Positions 8,673 through 17,293 of a stretch of DNA of 64,000 nt are shown in pieces. Source of the stretch: Bacillota bacterium (GTDB taxonomy: Bacteria > Bacillota > Clostridia > Christensenellales > CAG-314); the NCBI GenBank assembly GCA_023458375.1, contig JAEWZT010000004.1, positions 124,001 to 188,000 of the forward strand, written 5' to 3'. Made by a program: the position numbers and the translations under genes. Each line of letters starts with the position of its first letter. Position 1 is the first letter of the stretch. The notes below the pieces were generated by a model that saw only the letters and a program-made list of their open reading frames with translations, was not told the origin of the DNA and made no database searches.

Positions 8673-10091
8673 ATGCAAGAAGAAATTAACGCCCCCGCTA
8701 AGCAAAAGGGCATAGGCGCAAGAAATTGGACGCTTATCTGGCTTTTGGGTATGGCGGGGCAGCTATGTTGGTGTGTTGAAAATAACTGGTTCGCCAACTA
8801 TTTATACGCTCAGTTTCCCGAAACGGTAGATACCATAGCGGGGTCTCAAATTGTGACGATGATGACCATTTTTTCCGCATTGGCAACCACCTTTTCCACT
8901 TTTTTCTTCGGCACATGGTCGGACAGAATAGGTTCGCGCAAGCCCTTTATAGCGTTCGGCTACTTGGCTTGGGGGCTTTTTACCGTCGTTTACGGTCTTA
9001 CCAACCTGTATGCTAAGTTTATTGCGGGCAACTTTGTGGTAATAGGTATCATCATAGTAGCTACCGACACTATAATGAGCTTTTTCGGGTCCGCAGGCAA
9101 CGACTCGGGCTTTAACGCCTGGTGCTCCGATATGCTTACCGACAAAAACCGAGGGCAGATAGGCATGGCGCTTGCTTCGCAGCCCGTCTTGGGCACTTTA
9201 ATAGGCACGGTTTTGGGCGGCGCAATTGTGGGCATGGCTATTTTTACCGACAACGGTAAAAACGTTGGCGGCGGATATATGGTATTTTTTGCCGTTATGG
9301 GTGTGCTGGTGATGATAATGGGGGCGGTGTCTTTGTTTACCGTTAAAGACGCGCCGCATCTAAAACCCAACAAGCAGGGCTCTTTCTGGCGGCAATTCGC
9401 AAGCGTTTTCAACTTCAAAGAGTTTTTTAAGCGCAGAGAGTTGGTGCTTGTAAACGTTACCGTCACGGTGTTTTTTATAGGCTTTAACTGCTACTTTGTG
9501 CACATCATGAACTACTTAAACTACACACTCGGTTTCAGCACGGGAGATGCCTCCCTTATGCTGGGTATTCCTTTAATAATAGCTACCCTTTGCACAATTC
9601 CCTTAATTCCATTAATAAACAAAAATAAATCTCCTTATGTAGGCTTAGGCGCCATTATTTCAGCGGTTTTGGGTTGCATGATTATCTTCCTATTTGTTCA
9701 AGACGCCGCCGAGCTGGGACTCAAAACAGGTGAAAGGACTTTTGACCTCATGCGCGACTGGGTGCCAGCATTGGGAATGCTTTTAATAGGAATCGGTTAT
9801 GTCGCAAGTATACAAACATATATGGTGTGGCAGAAAAAACTTTATCCCGAAGGGCAGAGGGGGCAGTTTGAGGGAATACGCATACTGTTTTTTGTGCTTT
9901 TCCCCATGGTCGCGGGACCCCTTGTGGCTCAGCCTATAATTAACGCCGTCAGCGGCGGAAACTCTTCGCTGCCTCCCAGCGAACTCTTTTTGGCAGCGGC
10001 GATAATTACCGCGCTTGCGGTAATCCCGCTGTTTTTCGCTTCAAAAGAACATAGCAAGCGCATTTTGCAAGAAAGTAAGATAGGCGAATAA
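8673..10091 (+). CDS. MFS transporter, GPH/SLC45-like (sugar-type) permease
   Basis: A 472-residue inner-membrane carrier with about 12 hydrophobic segments. The MFS loop signature between segments 2 and 3 is visible as GTWSDRIGSRKPFI. The long first periplasmic loop after WLLGMAGQLCWCVENNWF and the general layout resemble bacterial SLC45/GPH-type sugar symporters, so a glycoside or sugar substrate is the best guess. The substrate is not readable. The start ATG has an AAGGAGA ribosome binding site seven bases upstream. It is monocistronic: own promoter at 8591-8619, terminator at 10317. No regulator or sugar enzyme is adjacent, so context does not refine the substrate. Confidence 0.85.
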   Translation: MQEEINAPAKQKGIGARNWTLIWLLGMAGQLCWCVENNWFANYLYAQFPETVDTIAGSQIVTMMTIFSALATTFSTFFFGTWSDRIGSRKPFIAFGYLAWGLFTVVYGLTNLYAKFIAGNFVVIGIIIVATDTIMSFFGSAGNDSGFNAWCSDMLTDKNRGQIGMALASQPVLGTLIGTVLGGAIVGMAIFTDNGKNVGGGYMVFFAVMGVLVMIMGAVSLFTVKDAPHLKPNKQGSFWRQFASVFNFKEFFKRRELVLVNVTVTVFFIGFNCYFVHIMNYLNYTLGFSTGDASLMLGIPLIIATLCTIPLIPLINKNKSPYVGLGAIISAVLGCMIIFLFVQDAAELGLKTGERTFDLMRDWVPALGMLLIGIGYVASIQTYMVWQKKLYPEGQRGQFEGIRILFFVLFPMVAGPLVAQPIINAVSGGNSSLPPSELFLAAAIITALAVIPLFFASKEHSKRILQESKIGE

Positions 10092-10316
10092 AACCCTTGT
10101 TAAGCGGTTGTATATACAGTGCGCAAATAGTTGTTGACAAAGGCTTGATAACCGCCGACAAGAGCGCCGCCGTTGAGTTATATATGAGGTTTTGAACTCT
10201 TGAAAGCGACAAGCAACGATGAGTTTAAAACACGTAAAACTATTTAAAAGGCACAGTCCGTAAGACGGATAATACCCAAAAATAATACAAATATGCTAAG
10301 CGAACAATATCGCATT

Positions 10317-10354
10317 GTAAACCCAAGCTATTACCGGTTTGGGTTTTACATTTT
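10317..10354 (+). terminator. Rho-independent terminator
   Basis: GTAAACCCAA (10317-10326) pairs with TTGGGTTTTAC (10339-10349) with one bulge, followed by T residues. The preceding 10092-10316 holds no supported gene. Confidence 0.75.
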
Positions 10355-10483
10355 TGCCATAATTTTTATCTTTTACCGCTGTGAGAAATATATTCTATTC
10401 ATTTTCTTTTGGCTTGTTATTTAATTTAAAGGAAATGGAAATTGCAGATTGCTATAATGCTTTGCAAGGCAATCAGCGGTTGC

Positions 10484-10513
10484 TTGCAATGAAAAGGCTA
10501 CCCGTGTTACAAT
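10484..10513 (+). promoter_or_regulatory. Candidate promoter of the XRE three-gene operon
   Basis: TTGCAA (10484-10489), an 18-base spacer and TACAAT (10508-10513), 27 bases before the GTG start codon at 10541. Confidence 0.55.
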
Positions 10514-10540
10514 TGTGTCGTAAAAGGGAGGGCAAAGCGC

Positions 10541-11062
10541 GTGCTTGATTTACAAAAAATAGGAGAGCGGTTAAAGCAACTGCGGCAAAAGCTTCCGCTC
10601 ACGCAAGAGCAGCTAGCCGATAAGCTGTTTGTGTCGCGCCAAGCCGTTTCGCGCTGGGAAGCCGGTCTGGCGATGCCCACGATAGACAATATCTGCGAAC
10701 TGACGGTGATTTTAGGCGCCTCCTTTGAAACAATTTTGTGCCTTGACGAAGTTAAAACCGAGCTTGATTTTTCAACGGAAGAGGGCAGGGATATTGCGGC
10801 GACAAAAATCGCCCGCGGCGAATATATTTGCGACATAGCCTCGCTTTTATACAAGTTTTCGCCTCAGCAGCGGCTTTTAATAATCAGGTCGGTAAAAACA
10901 TGGCTAAAAGAAGGGGAAAGCGGTACGTGCAAATACTTGCGCCAAACGGACACAGAGGAGCTTTGGGTAAAACTTACGCCCTCTGAACAGCAGTTTTTAA
11001 GCATTGAGCGTTACAAAAAAAGAATTACGGGAAAAATATTTTTGGGGAGGAAAGGTTTATGA
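10541..11062 (+). CDS. XRE-family transcriptional regulator with C-terminal effector region
   Basis: A 173-residue DNA-binding protein. Residues 5-65 form a Cro/CI helix-turn-helix (IGERLKQLRQK, LTQEQLADKLFVSRQAVSRWE, MPTIDNICEL). The remaining ~105 residues are helical, have no recognised domain, and include two short HTH-like helices. The start is GTG at 10541 with SD AGGGAGG; no ATG is available in frame nearby. Its stop overlaps the ATG of a 49-codon ORF (ATGA), which is followed four bases later by an acidic repeat protein. The three genes therefore look co-translated. A role as local autoregulator is inferred from gene order only. Confidence 0.88.
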   Translation: MLDLQKIGERLKQLRQKLPLTQEQLADKLFVSRQAVSRWEAGLAMPTIDNICELTVILGASFETILCLDEVKTELDFSTEEGRDIAATKIARGEYICDIASLLYKFSPQQRLLIIRSVKTWLKEGESGTCKYLRQTDTEELWVKLTPSEQQFLSIERYKKRITGKIFLGRKGL

Positions 11063-11208
11063 CAATGTATTATTTTACGTCCGATTTTACTCGGGGCGCG
11101 TCGGCAAAGGACTACATGCAAGAATTTATTCAAAAAAGGGAAGATGACAAGCAGGAAAAAGTTTTTTTCGTAAAAATTAGAGAACGGGAAAATCTCAAAG
11201 GAGAATAA
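11059..11208 (+). CDS. 49-residue micro-protein, unknown function
   Basis: A short frame starting at the ATG at 11059 that overlaps the XRE stop by ATGA, with GGGGAGG at 11044-11050 as ribosome binding site. It ends at TAA 11208, inside the ribosome binding region of the next gene. The product begins MTMYYFTSDFTRGASAKDYM and is charged, with an amphipathic C-terminal half (QEFIQKREDDKQEK, KIREREN). There is no membrane segment or known domain. Translational overlap on one side and tight spacing on the other support it as real. It could be an antitoxin-like or adaptor peptide, but nothing shows that. Confidence 0.6.
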   Translation: MTMYYFTSDFTRGASAKDYMQEFIQKREDDKQEKVFFVKIRERENLKGE

Positions 11209-11212
11209 AAAT

Positions 11213-11737
11213 ATGAAAATAAGAAACATGCTGCCCTTTTTGGATACGGAAGAAATAGATTTGCTTTTGGAAAAAGCTGCCGAAAGCGAAGTTGAGGGGA
11301 TACGCCTTGAAGAACTGCTGCCCTTTGCAAGCAGCAAAAAGCTTACCGAAGTATATAGGAAAATGGCGGCTTCGGGTAATTTTAATACTTCGCGTTACGG
11401 CAAAGCGGCGTTTTTCCCCTTTTTGCCAAGCGAGGCGCTTCATCTTATCATAGAGGATTATATAAACGGCAAAACTTCTTATTTGCCCGATTCTATTTTG
11501 CCTTTTTTGAGCAGCCAAGATGTTAAAGCTTTGATGAAATACGAAATCTATAAAAAGTTCGGCGGCGGCGTTAAAAAAGAGGAAGAGGAAAAAAACGACG
11601 TCAAGGGCGGCAATGAGGGCAGAACCGACAAGAAGGACTTTGACAGCGAGGACGAGGAAGAGGACGAAGACGACGGCGAAGACGAAGATGAAGACGAAGA
11701 GGAAGACGACGACGAAGAAGAAGAGGACGACGAGTAG
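11213..11737 (+). CDS. Four-fold LPF helical repeat protein with polyacidic tail
   Basis: A 174-residue protein with AAAGGAG at the right distance. Four degenerate ~30-residue units begin with an aromatic LPF-type motif: MLPFLDTEEIDLLLEKA (from residue 6), LLPFASSKKLTEVYRKM (35), FFPFLPSEALHLIIEDY (67) and ILPFLSSQDVKALMKYE (95). Each is a turn followed by an amphipathic helix. Residues ~120-174 are almost only Asp and Glu with a few Lys and Gly, reminiscent of DNA-mimic or chaperone-like acidic tails. I recognise no named family. It is last in the XRE operon and followed by a terminator. A protein-protein or histone-like-protein binding role is a guess. Confidence 0.8.
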   Translation: MKIRNMLPFLDTEEIDLLLEKAAESEVEGIRLEELLPFASSKKLTEVYRKMAASGNFNTSRYGKAAFFPFLPSEALHLIIEDYINGKTSYLPDSILPFLSSQDVKALMKYEIYKKFGGGVKKEEEEKNDVKGGNEGRTDKKDFDSEDEEEDEDDGEDEDEDEEEDDDEEEEDDE

Positions 11738-11850
11738 AAATATAGCTACTTAGTCTATCGGGCAAAGCTTTTAATTAAGGGTTGTAAAAAAACTAAGATT
11801 AAGGCATGCCGAAAGTGTTGGTGAATGTTCTAAATGTTAAATAAAATAAT

Positions 11851-11880
11851 AAAAACCCCGCTTTCAAAGCGGGTTTTTAT
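11851..11880 (+). terminator. Terminator of the XRE operon
   Basis: Near-perfect 13-bp stem AAAACCCCGCTTT / AAAGCGGGTTTT with a minimal loop and T-run. Confidence 0.9.
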
Positions 11881-11886
11881 TTCAAG

Positions 11887-11934
11887 AATATGATTGTCAA
11901 TATGATTGTCAATATGATTGCCAATATGATTGCC
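11887..11934. repeat. 12-bp tandem repeat, four copies
   Basis: AATATGATTGTC occurs twice, then AATATGATTGCC twice, in direct tandem with no interruption. The spacing is a microsatellite-type array just after a terminator. No function is evident. Confidence 0.85.
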
Positions 11935-12022
11935 AATTTGCCGCTAAACTAATAGAACAAACCGACAGACAATTGCTGTTGCGTAATACTAAAACCATTT
12001 TTTAAGACTTTTTCTGCGTTTT

Positions 12023-12325
12023 TTATAAGTCGTCAATGGACATTTTATCCATTTCCCTTTGTTTTTGCTCCTCTTTTTCTTTTTCTTTTTTATTCTTGTC
12101 AAACCTTAAAACGGCGGCGACGACGTAAACGATAAAAACAGGCAGCAAAAGCCAAAGCCAGCTGACGTCGTCGGTTATTGCAAGCACAATAAAAGGTGTC
12201 ATGGCAAGCCAGCCCAAGTATATGCCGATATTTCTTTTTAATAAATATACAAATAAAAACAGCCCCGCTAACAATATTAAAAAAACGGGCAATAAAATAA
12301 AGGTTATGCTAGCCCATGTTATCAT
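12023..12325 (-). CDS. Small membrane protein, partner of the DUF2089 regulator
   Basis: A 100-residue protein with three hydrophobic stretches (about 4-26, 32-50 and 54-70) followed by a ~28-residue highly charged cytoplasmic tail (KNKKEKEKEEQKQREMDKMS), probably a short coiled coil. The ATG at 12325 lies one base after the stop of the DUF2089-like gene, so the two are translationally coupled. Many Firmicutes carry a DUF2089-type regulator ahead of small membrane proteins of this sort. That suggests a regulator-sensor or regulator-target pair, which remains an inference. Confidence 0.78.
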   Translation of the reverse strand: MITWASITFILLPVFLILLAGLFLFVYLLKRNIGIYLGWLAMTPFIVLAITDDVSWLWLLLPVFIVYVVAAVLRFDKNKKEKEKEEQKQREMDKMSIDDL

Positions 12326-12326
12326 T

Positions 12327-12623
12327 TTAATTTTCCTCCCTTTTTATGTTTCTGTATTCCGTTATCAATATTTTTGCCATTTCCATACTTAATTTTTCCT
12401 CCAACGCCATTTTTTTAAGCAGCGTTACATATTTATCGTCCTTTTCGCTTTCCGACAAATTGATTTTTTGAATCAGCCTGTCAAGCCTTAACCTTACGGT
12501 GGGGTAGGTTACGCCGTAAATATCGGCGATTTCTTTAAGCGAGCCGGAAGAAAGCACAAACTTTTTTATAAAAGCCATGTCCTGTTCGTCAAGACCGCTT
12601 AGCCATTTGGGAGATGCGTCCAT
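12327..12623 (-). CDS. DUF2089-family HTH regulator
   Basis: A 98-residue DNA-binding protein. Residues 7-55 carry the family signature: WLSGLDEQDMAFIKKFVL, then SGSLKEIADIYGVTYPTVR, which is a helix-turn-helix, and LRLDRLIQKI. The usual N-terminal zinc ribbon of longer DUF2089 proteins is absent. It is first gene of a two-gene unit with the membrane protein at 12023. The 255 bases upstream (12624-12878) are very AT-rich and contain no other gene. Its targets are unknown; autoregulation is likely for such units. Confidence 0.85.
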   Translation of the reverse strand: MDASPKWLSGLDEQDMAFIKKFVLSSGSLKEIADIYGVTYPTVRLRLDRLIQKINLSESEKDDKYVTLLKKMALEEKLSMEMAKILITEYRNIKREEN

Positions 12624-12878
12624 AAAACCCCTTTATTTGCATTTATATGCAAAAATTATAAGAAATAGTTTAATAATATTAAAATACACTTTAATTTTAT
12701 TAAAGTCAAGCCCTTTTGTAAATGTTTTATAATTTATGGGGATTAAATAGACACGGTTAAAAAGATAATTTAGATATTTTAATAAAACTTAATATTTTAA
12801 TAGAACATTGATTAAATAAATCAAATAAGTTTTCCATTAGGTAAATTAAAAATGCAGTAACTTTAAAAAATATTTATG

Positions 12879-13598
12879 CTATAAATCAATAATCAGCAGT
12901 CCTTCGCCGCCCATGTCAAGCGCTTTTTTAATTTTGCCTCCTTTAAAATAATATGCCCCGCCCAAAGACTTCGGCTCTTTGGAAAGGGAGTTTATCATTA
13001 AAACATTAGCGCAAACGACGCCCGCTTGCTTTGCGTAGTCTAAAAGCGCTTCATTTTCCCATTCTTGCTTTGTATAGCTGACATAAAGAGGCCAAAATAA
13101 AATATCCTGCGCGTTTTTAAATCTTTGGGGGAAGTCCCACAAATCGCCGCAAAGCGCTATGCCAGCCTTTAACCCGTTATAGGTAAAAGCGGAAGTGTCG
13201 TTTCCCTCTTTGTAAAAACCGTTTGTAATCGAGTATTCTTTCCAGCCCTTAGAAATGCGCCTGTAATTATGCAAAAGTTTGCCTTTTTCAATAAAAAGAC
13301 AGCTTGAATATATGTTTTTTCCTTCTCTTTCAATATAGCCCGCCAAAAGGTCAATGTCTAGCTTTGCGCTTTGTTCTTTAAGCGCAAAAATCTCCTTGCC
13401 GCCAATAGGCAAGGCAATGTTTATATCCTCTTCATAACGCCATTTAAGCGCGTCAAAGCCCTGCAAAAAAGCTTCGCCGAAACACACCAAACGGCAGCCC
13501 TTTTGCTTTGCTTCCAACATTGTATTAAGTATCGTTTGTAAGTTGTCGGCGGTATCCCCGTTTACAAACTCTTTTGACGCTAAGGCGATTTTTATCAT
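12879..13598 (-). CDS. Carbon-nitrogen hydrolase (nitrilase superfamily), last gene of the purine operon
   Basis: A 239-residue amidase-fold enzyme with the complete Glu-Lys-Cys catalytic triad: E42 in CFGEAFLQGF, K117 in RRISKGWKEY and C150 in ALCGDLWDFP. It is somewhat short for the superfamily (260-300), missing part of the C-terminal extension. Its start overlaps the purL stop by four bases (ATGA), so it is translated with the purine genes. Substrate is unknown. Given its position, candidates are damage repair or salvage of an amide or ureide linked to purine or glutamine metabolism, for example omega-amidase-type hydrolysis of deaminated glutamine. That is inference only. No terminator was recognised after it. 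Confidence 0.85.
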   Translation of the reverse strand: MIKIALASKEFVNGDTADNLQTILNTMLEAKQKGCRLVCFGEAFLQGFDALKWRYEEDINIALPIGGKEIFALKEQSAKLDIDLLAGYIEREGKNIYSSCLFIEKGKLLHNYRRISKGWKEYSITNGFYKEGNDTSAFTYNGLKAGIALCGDLWDFPQRFKNAQDILFWPLYVSYTKQEWENEALLDYAKQAGVVCANVLMINSLSKEPKSLGGAYYFKGGKIKKALDMGGEGLLIIDL

Positions 13599-16500
13599 TT
13601 AAAATATTCAACGGCGGAAAGCATTATTTGCATATCGTAGTCGCCTTCCACGTTTTTATAGAGATTTCTGCCCTTTCTTTCGCAGTGTCCCATCTTGCCG
13701 AAAATCCTGCCGTCTTGCGAGGTAACTCCCTCAACCGCCCATAGGGAACCGTTAGGGTTAAAATCAACGCCGCAAGAGGGGTTGCCCTCTAAATCAACGT
13801 ATTGAGTAACGATTTGACCGTTATCGCGCATTTTTTCAAGCGCAGCAAGGTCGGCGACAAACTTACCTTCGCCGTGAGAAACAGGGAAGGAATAAATTTT
13901 ACCCACTTCGCACCTGTTAAGCCAAGGCGAACTGTTGTTATTGACGACTACGCGCACAATTTTTGACTGGTGGCGTGAAATGTTGTTAAACGTCAGGGTG
14001 GGGTTTGCGGGAGATGGCGGGGTGATTTTGCCAAAAGGCACCAGACCGAGTTTAATAAGCGCCTGAAAACCGTTGCATATGCCGCATATAAGCCCGTCGC
14101 GCCGCGACAAAAGCTCTTCAATTGACTGCGAAACGGCAAAGTTGCGCATAAAAGAAGTTATAAACTTCGCCGAGCCGTCGGGTTCGTCGCCGCCGCTGAA
14201 CCCTCCCGGTATAAACAGTATTTGCGAGTTATCCAGCTTTTTGGCAAATCCGCTTAAAGACTGCGCTATACCCGCCGCCGACATGTTGTTGATTACAAAG
14301 ATTTCAGCCTCCGCTCCCGCCGCCGCAAAAGCTTTTGCAGTGTCGTATTCGCAGTTTGTGCCGGGGAAAACTGGTATCAACACGCGGGGTTTTGCGGTAA
14401 CGGGAAAACGGGGTTTTTGCTTTTGCGCCCCCTCAAAGACAATTTTGGGAGGTTTTTCGCATTCCTCCGCGCTTTTTGTAGGATATACGCTTTCAAGTTT
14501 AGAATTATATATTTCTTTCAGTTCATTTAAGTTTATTTCGTCGCCCCCAAGTTTTAGCGTCTGCTTTTGCGTTACTTTTCCCAAAGGTATTCCGACTTTT
14601 ATATCCTGCGCCAATTCCAAAACGAAAGCGCCATAATTGTATCGGAAAATATCTTTTAAACTTACGCCGTTTTCAAACTCAAAACCAAAGCCGTTGCCCA
14701 GGCACATTTTAAGTATATTTTCGGCAACCCCGCCGTAGCCGCAGGTATAGGCGGACAAAACCGCCTTGTTTTTTATGAGGCTGTTTACCAAATCAAAGTT
14801 TTCTTTCAGGTTTTTAATATCGGGCAGACCTTGTGTGTCATACAGCGGTTTAAGCAAAACCGCATTGCTGCCCGCTTTTTTAAACTCAGGGGAAATGATA
14901 TTGTCCGCTTCCCCCGTCGTTACCGCAAAAGATACCAAAGTGGGGGGCACGCTTATATTTTCAAATGTGCCGCTCATCGAGTCTTTGCCGCCGATAGAAG
15001 CTATGTCTAAGTCGCTTTGCGCCTTAAACGCCCCCAAAAGCGCCGCCAGCGGTTTTCCCCATTTTTGAGCGTCGTTCCCCAATCTTTCAAAATATTCTTG
15101 AAAAGTGAGATAGGTTTCAGCGTTTCCGGCGCCCGCCGCCACAAGTTTGGCAACAGACTCAATAACGGCAAGATAGGCTCCGTGATAGGGGCTTTTTTCC
15201 ATAATATAGGGGTTATAGCCCCACGACATAACGGAACAGGTGTTTGTGTCGCCCTCTTCAAGGGGGATTTTATGCGCCATAACTTGCGGGGGCGTCATCT
15301 GATAGCGCCCTCCCAAAGGCATTAAAATAGTGTTTGAACCTATGGTCGAATCAAACATTTCCGTAATCCCGCGCTTTGAGCAAACATTGAGGTCGCCCGC
15401 AAGGTCTTTATATGCCGCAGTAAAATGCCGCGCGGTCGGTTTATTAAAGGGCAGGGGACAATCCACAAGGGCGTTGGTATGTTTTTCCGCCCCGTTTGAG
15501 TCTAAAAATTTTCTCTCCAAGTCTACGACTTTTTGTCCTTTCCAATACATAACGAGGCGGGGGTTGGAAGACTTTGTAACTTGGGCGATTTGCGTCGCTT
15601 CAAGGTTTTCCTGCGCCGCGAAAGCGATAAATTTTTCGGCGTTTTCTTTGTCAACCACAACAGCCATTCTTTCCTGCGACTCGCTTATAGCCAGTTCGGT
15701 GCCGTCAAGCCCCTCATATTTTTTTAATACTTTGTCAAGCCAGATTTCAATGCCGTCGGCAAGTTCGCCCACCGCCACGCAAACGCCCCCCGCTCCAAAG
15801 TCGTTGCAGCGCTTAATAAGCGAAGATACCTTTGTGTTGCGGAAAAAACGCTGTAACTTGCGCTCTTCGGGCGCGTTGCCTTTTTGCACTTCCGCGCCGC
15901 ACGAATTAAGAGACTGCGTTGTATGCGCCTTTGAAGAGCCTGTCGCGCCGCCCAGTCCGTCCCTGCCCGTTCTGCCGCCCACAAGTATTATTGCGTCGCC
16001 CTCTTTCGGCGTTTTTCTTATTACGTTTTTAGTGGGAACGGCGCCCATTACCGCGCCAAGTTCCATTCGCTTAGCGGCAAAGCCTTCGTGGTAAAACTCT
16101 TCAACTAAACCGGTAGGCACGCCTATTTGGTTACCATAAGAGCTGTAACCCGCCGCCGCGGTCCTTACAATTTTGCGCTGCGAAAGTTTGCCTTTTAAGG
16201 TTTTATCAAGGGGCGTCAGCGGATTTGCCGCACCCGAAAGGCGCATTGCCGCGTAAACATAAGCCCTGCCCGAAAGGGGGTCGCGTATAGCGCCGCCAAG
16301 GCATGTCGCCGCGCCGCCAAAGGGTTCAATTTCCGTAGGATGATTATGCGTTTCGTTTTTAAACAGCAGCAGCCAGTCCTCTTTTTTTCCCTTTACATCC
16401 ACTTTTATTTTTACCGTGCAGGCGTTTATCTCTTCCGATTCGTCTAAGCCGTCAAGCTTGCCCTGACTTTTTAGCATTCGCATAGTAATTGTTGCCAAAT

Positions 16501-17290
16501 CCATTAAAGATGCGGGTTTTTGCCTGTTTATGCTTTGGCGCGCCGCTAAATATTCTTTATAAGCCTTTTCAATCAAAGGGTCGCAAAAGGTAACGTTATC
16601 AATTACCGTCAAAAAGGTGGTGTGACGGCAATGGTCCGACCAATAGGTGTCAAGCACCTTAATTTCAGTAACGGTGGGCTGCCTGTTAAGTGAAGCAAAA
16701 TAGTCCCTGCAAAACGCTATATCGGCGCCGTCCATCGCAAGCCCCATTTCTTTTGACAGCGCGCTCAACTGCTGCTGCGTCATAGAGGTAAAACCGCTTA
16801 ATACTTCAATTTGCCCGGGTTCGCAGTAGTTTTCGCTCAGCGTTTCTTTGATTTCCAGCGACGCCTCGCGGCACTCAACGGGATTTATTAAGTAACGTTT
16901 TATAGCGTTAATATCATTTTGCGCCAAATCGCCGTAAAGCAGGTAGATTTTTGCCGTTTTAATTAGGGGACGTATTCCTTGGCTTATAAACTGAACGCAT
17001 TGCTCCGCCGAATCGGCGCGCTGGTCAAACTGTCCCGGCAAATATTCCACGCCCAATACCGCCGGCGAAGAAGGAAGCTGTTCAAAAACCAAATCGGTAG
17101 GGAGTTGTGAAAAAACTTCGCTCACGGCCTTATCAAACAGACTTTTTTCAATATTTTGCGCGTCATAGCGGTTTAAGACGCGAATTTTTTCCAAACGCGC
17201 AATACCCAGCATCGTTTTTAATTCGGCAAAAAGGTTATCGGCTTCCTGCGTAAAGCCCTCTTTCTTTTCAACGTAAATTCTGTAAACCAT
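13595..17290 (-). CDS. purL: Phosphoribosylformylglycinamidine synthase, single-chain large type
   Basis: It converts FGAR, ATP and glutamine to FGAM. The 1231-residue protein fuses PurS-like, synthetase and glutamine amidotransferase parts, the clostridial long form, unlike the split PurS/PurQ/PurL of Bacillus. Seen: the catalytic core YWSDHCRHTTF and KNETHNHPTEIEPFGGAATC; GGRTGRDGLGGATG; the second half KRGITEMFDSTIG and SIGGKDSMSGTFE; and the C-terminal class I amidotransferase with PGTNCEYDTA, the nucleophile Cys in ICNGFQ and FPVSHGEGKF. It starts three bases after purD ends and overlaps the nitrilase gene downstream. Confidence 0.97.
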   Translation of the reverse strand: MVYRIYVEKKEGFTQEADNLFAELKTMLGIARLEKIRVLNRYDAQNIEKSLFDKAVSEVFSQLPTDLVFEQLPSSPAVLGVEYLPGQFDQRADSAEQCVQFISQGIRPLIKTAKIYLLYGDLAQNDINAIKRYLINPVECREASLEIKETLSENYCEPGQIEVLSGFTSMTQQQLSALSKEMGLAMDGADIAFCRDYFASLNRQPTVTEIKVLDTYWSDHCRHTTFLTVIDNVTFCDPLIEKAYKEYLAARQSINRQKPASLMDLATITMRMLKSQGKLDGLDESEEINACTVKIKVDVKGKKEDWLLLFKNETHNHPTEIEPFGGAATCLGGAIRDPLSGRAYVYAAMRLSGAANPLTPLDKTLKGKLSQRKIVRTAAAGYSSYGNQIGVPTGLVEEFYHEGFAAKRMELGAVMGAVPTKNVIRKTPKEGDAIILVGGRTGRDGLGGATGSSKAHTTQSLNSCGAEVQKGNAPEERKLQRFFRNTKVSSLIKRCNDFGAGGVCVAVGELADGIEIWLDKVLKKYEGLDGTELAISESQERMAVVVDKENAEKFIAFAAQENLEATQIAQVTKSSNPRLVMYWKGQKVVDLERKFLDSNGAEKHTNALVDCPLPFNKPTARHFTAAYKDLAGDLNVCSKRGITEMFDSTIGSNTILMPLGGRYQMTPPQVMAHKIPLEEGDTNTCSVMSWGYNPYIMEKSPYHGAYLAVIESVAKLVAAGAGNAETYLTFQEYFERLGNDAQKWGKPLAALLGAFKAQSDLDIASIGGKDSMSGTFENISVPPTLVSFAVTTGEADNIISPEFKKAGSNAVLLKPLYDTQGLPDIKNLKENFDLVNSLIKNKAVLSAYTCGYGGVAENILKMCLGNGFGFEFENGVSLKDIFRYNYGAFVLELAQDIKVGIPLGKVTQKQTLKLGGDEINLNELKEIYNSKLESVYPTKSAEECEKPPKIVFEGAQKQKPRFPVTAKPRVLIPVFPGTNCEYDTAKAFAAAGAEAEIFVINNMSAAGIAQSLSGFAKKLDNSQILFIPGGFSGGDEPDGSAKFITSFMRNFAVSQSIEELLSRRDGLICGICNGFQALIKLGLVPFGKITPPSPANPTLTFNNISRHQSKIVRVVVNNNSSPWLNRCEVGKIYSFPVSHGEGKFVADLAALEKMRDNGQIVTQYVDLEGNPSCGVDFNPNGSLWAVEGVTSQDGRIFGKMGHCERKGRNLYKNVEGDYDMQIMLSAVEYFK

Positions 17291-17293
17291 GAT

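Noticed and set aside
11195..11518. 107-codon minus-strand ORF opposite the LPF-repeat gene
   Set aside because: Antisense shadow; the plus-strand frame has a good ribosome binding site, operon coupling and repeats.
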